Assembly (NCBI RefSeq): GCF_017355955.1
Contig: NZ_JAFFID010000003.1
Location: forward strand, 372,001 to 436,000
DNA from: Sabulibacter ruber
GTDB taxonomy: Bacteria > Bacteroidota > Bacteroidia > Cytophagales > Hymenobacteraceae
Length of the DNA: 64,000 nucleotides
Direction: 5' to 3'
Below, piece by piece: positions 61,682 to 64,000 of this stretch. The translations under genes were made by a program, and so were the position numbers. The notes beneath the pieces are model-generated. The model saw only the letters and a list, made by a program, of their open reading frames with translations. It was not told where the DNA came from and ran no database searches. Each line of letters starts with the position of its first letter. The first letter of the stretch is position 1.

Positions 61682-62587
61682 TTAGGTGGAAAAGGCAAGG
61701 GTACTGCCCTCTTCCGTAACGTTCAACTGCACAAAAGCCCCCAGAATAAGTGCCTTGTTTATTTTCCCGTGCCCGGCCGGAAACCCGAAACAAACCGGGA
61801 AATCGTACTCTTTTACCGCATCCAGCACAATCTCCTCGGGGGTTTTGCCAAACGGCGGCTCGTCTTCTTCAATGTCAATCAAATGGCCCACCACCAGTCC
61901 TTTCACATACTCAAATTTCTGGGCTTTTTTCATGGAGGTGAGATAGCTGTCTAGCCGGAATTTGTGTTCGCCCACTTCTTCCAGGAACAGGATTTTGCCG
62001 TTGGTGTTCACCTCAGAGATGGTACCCTTGGCATTGCACAGCACACTGGTAGTGCCGCCCACCAGCGTTCCCTCTGACGAGCCCAACCGGTTCAGCGGAT
62101 GGGGTTTTACCGTGTATTTCAGTTCTTCCCCAAACAAGGCTTTCCGGAGGCTTTCCCAAGAAGAGGCCTGGTATCCGGCTTCCAGATCGGCGGCCATGGT
62201 AGCGTGGATGGAAGCGGTCCCTAACATGCCCTGCACGTGGCTGTGCAGGAACGTGGTGTCACTGTATCCCACCAACCATTTGGGCTGATACTTGAATTGG
62301 TTGAAGTTCACTTTGTCTATGATCCGAAGGATTCCGTACCCGCCCATGGTCTGCAATACGGCTTTGAGCTCAGGGTTATCCAGCATGTGCTGCAGATCTT
62401 TCTGGCGGAGTTCATCTGGCCCCGCGAAACTGCCTGACCGGGGCCCCACGGTTTGACCCAGAACCGGTTCCAGTTTCCACTCTTTGAGAATCTCCACCAG
62501 TTTGTCAATGTACTCCTGCTCGGTGAAGTTACTGGTACTTAACACGCCAACTTTATCACCTGCTTGCAGGAACGGAGGTATAATCAT
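61682..62587 (-). CDS. S66 LD-carboxypeptidase
   Basis: This cytoplasmic peptidoglycan-recycling serine peptidase removes the terminal D-residue from LD-peptides. It has 301 residues, the usual family length. It shows the N-terminal sandwich (FLQAGDKVGVLSTSN), the catalytic Ser nucleophile region VGYSDTTFLHS, GGTTSVLCNAKG, and the Glu/His part LFLEEVGEHKFRLDSY ... GFPAGHGKINKA. It is the first of a possible two-gene unit with the N-formylglutamate amidohydrolase-like gene. Confidence 0.92.
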   Translation of the reverse strand: MIIPPFLQAGDKVGVLSTSNFTEQEYIDKLVEILKEWKLEPVLGQTVGPRSGSFAGPDELRQKDLQHMLDNPELKAVLQTMGGYGILRIIDKVNFNQFKYQPKWLVGYSDTTFLHSHVQGMLGTASIHATMAADLEAGYQASSWESLRKALFGEELKYTVKPHPLNRLGSSEGTLVGGTTSVLCNAKGTISEVNTNGKILFLEEVGEHKFRLDSYLTSMKKAQKFEYVKGLVVGHLIDIEEDEPPFGKTPEEIVLDAVKEYDFPVCFGFPAGHGKINKALILGAFVQLNVTEEGSTLAFST

Positions 62588-62913
62588 AGGTATGCTCTTT
62601 TTCCACGGGAACGGAAGATTCTGCCGCTAGTTTTGCCCTCCGCCAAAATCACGTACTTACCTAGGCCAGTTTATGGGTTTCTACTGAAAGTACGTACCAG
62701 CCATTTAAGCTCTCAGGTCCTCCTTAGTTTTAAGAGAATTCATAAAAAACACCCCAGAAACAAAACTCCGTCTATGTTCTTTTAGGTCTTGCCACTCTCT
62801 CGCCCTTGGTTGCCTGAGAAGAAAGAATCTGTAGCTTTGCCGCCGTTTTAAGGGTTGTTTTCTGAAAGGGGGCTCAAAACCGCCTTTCAGAAACGAAAGT
62901 TTAATCTGGTTCA
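62588..62913. other. Divergent promoter gap
   Basis: This 326-bp stretch between the S66 peptidase and the NTF2-like gene holds a 36-bp repeat at 62845-62880 just before the plus-strand gene. No other element was recognised. Confidence 0.5.
62845..62880. repeat. 36-bp inverted repeat, copy 16
   Basis: The copy begins GTTTTAAGGGTTGTTTTC and ends GGGGGCTCAAAAC. It lies 33 bp before the NTF2-like gene start, so unlike most copies it is in a 5' region. Confidence 0.7.
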
Positions 62914-63375
62914 ATGCACAAAGCCATGAAGGTTCTGGTTTCGGTTTGTTTGCTCTTGTTTGTTTCTTCGGCTTGTGTCAGGACCACTTCCTCCGGAAGC
63001 CAGGACACGCAAAGTACCCAGGCGGTTGAGAAACTGGAAGATGCCTGGATGCAAGATCTGGTAAGCAAAGACACCGCCGCATTGTCTAAAATTCTGGCGC
63101 CGGAATTCACCCTGAGCGGCAGCAGCGAGGAAAGGGAAACCCGAGAGCAGTACCTGCAAACATCGGCTATGCCTACCAGAAACCTGCAGCCCCTGAAACT
63201 GGAAGACCGGCAATTTAAGGCCTATGGCCAAACGGTAGTCTCCACGGGCAAAACGGAATACGCGGGCACCTGGAAGGACAACGCTTTCAGACTGCCGGTG
63301 CGCTACACCAACGTGTATGCCCGCCTGAACGGCACCTGGCAAGTAGTATCAGCACATTTGAGCATTCGCCGCTAA
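62914..63375 (+). CDS. NTF2-like (DUF4440-type) lipoprotein
   Basis: This 153-residue lipoprotein has lipobox FVSSAC after MHKAMKVLVSVCLLL; the ATG at codon 5 could also start it. The mature part has the NTF2-like cone: EDAWMQDLVSKDTAALSKI, APEFTLSGSSEERETREQYL, VVSTGKTEYAGTW, and the closing strand TNVYARLNGTWQVVSAHLS. Such domains serve as ligand-binding or hydrolase-like pockets; the ligand is unknown. It has its own promoter region with a 36-bp repeat 33 bp upstream. Confidence 0.8.
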   Translation: MHKAMKVLVSVCLLLFVSSACVRTTSSGSQDTQSTQAVEKLEDAWMQDLVSKDTAALSKILAPEFTLSGSSEERETREQYLQTSAMPTRNLQPLKLEDRQFKAYGQTVVSTGKTEYAGTWKDNAFRLPVRYTNVYARLNGTWQVVSAHLSIRR

Positions 63376-63417
63376 TTCAATGCCGCTGAAGAGCAAAGTA
63401 CGCGGCTACATGAATTA

Positions 63418-63452
63418 GTTTAAGCCGAAAACTGAAAAACCGGCCTGAAAAC
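63418..63452. repeat. 35-bp inverted repeat, shortened copy
   Basis: The copy begins GTTTAAGCCGAAAAC and ends CGGCCTGAAAAC. One base is missing relative to the family. It lies 43 bp past the NTF2-like gene stop. Confidence 0.6.
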
Positions 63453-63492
63453 ACCTTTAAGATAATTTAGCACAAAGCAAACACCGGAGAAG

Positions 63493-64000
63493 TTGGTAGG
63501 AGAAGAGGGAAAGAACCTGACCGTTGCCGAACGGAACGGCATTAACATCAAGAACGAGCGCTCACTGCACGCGGGCCTGAAGCAATGGTACGCCCAGCCG
63601 CACGATAGGTTTGAGGTACCTGTTGGTGGGTTCATCATTGACCTGGTGCGGGGTCAGCAGTTAGTCGAATTCCAGACCCGCAACTTTACGGCCATCAGGC
63701 CCAAGCTGCAATCCCTCCTGAAAGAACATCCAGTGCACCTGGTGCATCCCATCACTTTCGAGAAATGGGTGGTGCAGGTAGATGCCAAGGGAACCTCCGT
63801 CCTCTCCCGCCGAAAATCCACGTACCGCGGTGCCCTGACTGATATTTTTGAGGAACTGGTCCGCATCCCCGAACTGGTGACGCATGCGGCCTTCACCCTG
63901 GAGTTCCCGTTTATCAGGGAAGAGGAAATCAGGTGCCGCGACGGTAAGGGCAGCAAATGGCGTAAAAAGGTGAGCATCAAAGACCGCAAACTACTGGAGG
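63493..64000 (+). CDS. Unknown conserved protein (DUF8091-like), 3' end cut by window
   Basis: A plus-strand reading frame stays open from after a TAA at 63463 to the window end. No ATG lies in the open part before the conserved region; TTG at 63493 (followed by GTAGGAGAA) is the most plausible start, with a GGAG upstream close to it. The protein contains KNERSLHAGLKQWYAQPHDR, VPVGGFIIDLVRGQQLVEFQ, LVHPITFEKWVVQVD and LSRRKSTYRGALTDIFEELV, which I recognise from a widespread family of unknown role, possibly DUF8091. It is nuclease- or DNA-repair-like only by impression. The C-terminus is missing. Confidence 0.6.
   Translation, partial: MVGEEGKNLTVAERNGINIKNERSLHAGLKQWYAQPHDRFEVPVGGFIIDLVRGQQLVEFQTRNFTAIRPKLQSLLKEHPVHLVHPITFEKWVVQVDAKGTSVLSRRKSTYRGALTDIFEELVRIPELVTHAAFTLEFPFIREEEIRCRDGKGSKWRKKVSIKDRKLLE

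Noticed and set aside
27296..62880. CRISPR array
   Set aside because: The repeats are widely spaced palindromes with no regular spacers, and no cas genes are present.
4837..63452. Calling all 36-bp palindromes intrinsic terminators
   Set aside because: Most lack a T-run after the stem, two lie in 5' regions (57546, 62845), and several lie inside operons. They are listed as repeats instead.

Overview
The window comes from a member of the Bacteroidota. Paired SusC/SusD outer-membrane systems, a hybrid two-component regulator, Sec lipoproteins with Bacteroidota lipoboxes and a C-terminal type IX secretion tail all point there. Moderate base composition and the gene set suggest the Cytophagales (Hymenobacteraceae such as Rufibacter); that placement is inference, since no rRNA gene is present. 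Nearly all of the first 46 kb is read from the minus strand and encodes two adjacent polysaccharide utilisation loci (PULs).

PUL 1 (1-27.4 kb) carries two SusC receptors (one cut by the window edge), one SusD, two GH172 (DUF2961) hydrolases, a GH116 enzyme, a GH43 gene broken by an in-frame TAG, and a catabolic operon of DUF6786 lipoprotein, L-fucose/D-arabinose isomerase (FucI), FucP-type symporter and AraB-type ribulokinase. There is no fuculose-phosphate aldolase, L-arabinose isomerase or ribulose-phosphate epimerase. The simplest reading is a D-arabinose route: FucP imports, FucI makes D-ribulose, AraB makes D-ribulose 5-phosphate. GH172 would release D-arabinofuranose from a D-arabinan-like glycan. 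A LacI-family gene sits in the middle. Seven copies of a palindrome near TTAATCGATTAA lie upstream of the GH172 gene, the catabolic operon, lacI itself, susC and the GH116 gene, so one regulator probably controls the whole set. A three-gene cassette (COG0523 GTPase, aquaporin, SlyD-like FKBP) lies inside this PUL.

PUL 2 (27.8-46 kb) is a full fructan locus resembling the Bacteroides thetaiotaomicron BT1754-BT1765 levan locus: three GH32-type proteins, a two-module surface lipoprotein, SusD, SusC, a PfkB fructokinase, a sugar porter, and a hybrid two-component sensor with a sugar-binding-protein-like sensor domain. No LacI-type palindrome was seen in it.

From 46 kb on the content is general: a 1953-residue repeat-rich secreted protein with a type IX secretion tail and a strong terminator, a HipA-like kinase paired with DUF3037, small unknown proteins, a DUF3943 membrane protein, MsrB, an M3 peptidase lipoprotein, an N-formylglutamate amidohydrolase family protein, an S66 LD-carboxypeptidase, an NTF2-like lipoprotein and a 3'-truncated unknown gene.

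The most unexpected structure is a dispersed family of 36-bp inverted repeats. Sixteen copies have exactly that length, two have 35 bp and two look expanded. They mostly lie 9-70 bp past a stop codon, some of them inside operons. A separate cluster of four 15-nt hairpins lies at 58.2-58.4 kb.
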